A stretch of 5,229 bases of DNA from Candidatus Poseidoniaceae archaeon (GTDB lineage Archaea > Thermoplasmatota > Poseidoniia > Poseidoniales > Poseidoniaceae), in contig JAQXFL010000176.1 of assembly GCA_029250345.1 (NCBI GenBank), forward strand, positions 1 to 5,229. Reading direction: 5' to 3'. The notes under the pieces are model-generated. The model did not search any database. It saw only the letters and a program-made list of their open reading frames with translations, and was not told the DNA's origin. The translations under genes and the position numbers were made by a program. Positions 5,056-5,229 of the stretch are shown here, piece after piece. How positions within the stretch are numbered: the first letter of the stretch is position 1; every line of letters begins with the position of its first letter.

Positions 5056-5087
5056 CAAAAGGTCGACAAAACGCCCTCAAAAGGTCG
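5056..5087 (+). repeat. Two direct copies of CAAAAGGTCG, 22 bp apart
   Basis: Identical ten-base copies start at 5056 and 5078, about two helical turns apart, so a protein could bind both on the same face of the DNA. They lie just upstream of an AT-rich -10-like sequence at 5103-5111, which suggests operator or iteron half-sites. Confidence 0.5.
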
Positions 5088-5105
5088 GTTGGAATGCGAA
5101 GATAA

Positions 5106-5111
5106 TATAAC
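5106..5111 (+). promoter_or_regulatory. Weak -10-like element TATAAC
   Basis: TATAAC in the only very AT-rich spot of the right end, preceded by the direct repeats and followed by two small candidate ORFs. No proper -35 is visible (TTGGAA at 5089 is too close). Confidence 0.2.
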
Positions 5112-5120
5112 GACAGCAGA

Positions 5121-5159
5121 ATGGTCAACTCGGGGAGACACCCCCCGGTGGAAAAATGA
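5121..5159 (+). CDS. Possible 12-codon leader ORF
   Basis: An ATG at 5121 opens a 12-residue frame whose TGA overlaps the next candidate ATG (5156) as ATGA. It contains a GC-rich hairpin, CGGGG (5131-5135) with CCCCG (5143-5147), just before the second start. No SD is visible. Translation of the leader would melt the hairpin and could expose the next start, a common attenuation or coupling design, but the evidence is positional only. Confidence 0.15.
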   Translation: MVNSGRHPPVEK

Positions 5160-5229
5160 GTTGTGGATTGGATATCCCCCTTGGCCCTTCATGTCGAGAC
5201 CCGAGTCTTGAAGCAGACTTGCAAGCACG
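5156..5229 (+). CDS. Possible start of a plus-strand gene running off the window
   Basis: ATG at 5156 stays open for 24 codons to the window end. A GGTGG lies 5 nt upstream (a modest SD), and a candidate leader ORF overlaps the start as ATGA. Only 24 residues are visible, with no recognisable motif. Its single arginine codon is CGA, unlike the minus-strand operon. It is too short to judge by coding bias. Confidence 0.25.
   Translation, partial: MSCGLDIPLGPSCRDPSLEADLQA
5196..5220. other. Overlapping, mutually exclusive small hairpins
   Basis: AGTCT at 5204-5208 can pair either with AGAC at 5197-5200 (loop CCGA) or with AGACT at 5215-5219 (loop of six). Only one can form at a time. The stems are short (4-5 bp) and the position, inside the candidate right-edge ORF, gives no clear function. 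The 8-bp palindromes GGATATCC (5170-5177) and CTTGCAAG (5218-5225) lie close by. Confidence 0.25.

Larger units (their letters stand above)
4707..5120. other. Intergenic region rich in hairpins and palindromes; no confident gene
   Basis: No reading frame here has an SD or a recognisable product. The stretch contains a series of small inverted repeats: GCTGTT/AACAGC (4709-4728, starting 3 nt before the tRNA 5' end), GCAGC/GCTGC (4754-4766), TCGCA/TGCGA (4782-4796), AACCC/GGGTT (4875-4889), the 10-bp palindrome TTTCCGGAAA (4921-4930) and a terminator-like stem (5011-5045). It also holds imperfect copies GCATGTGCGCG (4943-4953) and GCGTGTGCGCG (4970-4980), and the motif CCGGA four times. The tRNA promoter must lie in its left part; I see only an AT-rich CATATAC on the minus strand near 4748-4754. 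It could be a control region, an origin, or a structured RNA gene. Confidence 0.5.

Noticed and set aside
4827..5105. 92-codon plus-strand frame starting with TTG
   Set aside because: There is no SD, a rare start codon, and the frame crosses several hairpins and palindromes; the composition does not look coding.
4983..5228. 81-codon minus-strand frame at the right end
   Set aside because: The start is at the window edge with no visible SD, the product has no recognisable pattern, and the repeats and hairpins inside speak for non-coding DNA.
1..5229. CRISPR array, rRNA or insertion sequence
   Set aside because: There are no regularly spaced repeats of 25-40 bases, no rRNA-like stretches, no transposase-like protein and no terminal inverted repeats.

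Overview
Fragment about 5.2 kb long, open at both ends, most likely from a virus (phage or archaeal virus) or another mobile element. Support for this: tightly packed small genes without household homologues, a tandem pair of tRNA genes heading an operon of unknown proteins, and a nuclease-like gene at the left edge. The host domain is not settled. Shine-Dalgarno sites of GGAGG/GAGGTG type fit bacteria or archaea. A tRNA-Arg with anticodon GCG and almost exclusive AGA/AGG use in the operon lean archaeal. An extended -10-like TGGTATACT leans bacterial. All three stop codons are used in the minus-strand genes, so there is no sign of stop-codon recoding.

Layout: (1) 2-940, plus strand: 3' part of a gene for a probable PD-(D/E)XK nuclease ending in a SAP DNA-binding domain. 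(2) 940-1003, minus strand: a tRNA-like element with a perfect T-arm but no normal anticodon arm, followed by a 10-bp bulged hairpin at 1035-1061. The plus and minus genes converge here. (3) 1109-4500, minus strand: a five-gene operon. In transcription order it holds a Trp-rich unknown protein of 265 aa, a 73-aa protein with a CxCxxC cluster, a 181-aa C39/papain-like cysteine peptidase, a 514-aa protein with a possible Rossmann/methyltransferase-like N-terminal part, and a 93-aa unknown. Three of the four junctions overlap (TAATG twice, GTGAATAG once), and the fourth has a 9-nt gap with the SD over the stop codon. (4) 4546-4706, minus strand: tRNA-Arg(GCG) and tRNA-Arg(UCG), 14 nt apart and just upstream of the operon. 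(5) 4707-5229: a region without a confident gene, full of small hairpins, palindromes and a 10-bp direct repeat. Near the right edge is a weak candidate promoter plus leader peptide and the start of a plus-strand gene running off the window.

The most striking observation is codon use. I read every arginine codon in the five operon genes: 52 of 52 are AGA or AGG and none is CGN. The two tRNAs placed directly in front of the operon decode only CGN. The plus-strand nuclease gene uses CGN for 9 of 13 arginines. So the tRNAs do not serve the operon beside them. Either the operon is a separate acquisition, or it is built to be expressed when CGN decoding is compromised.
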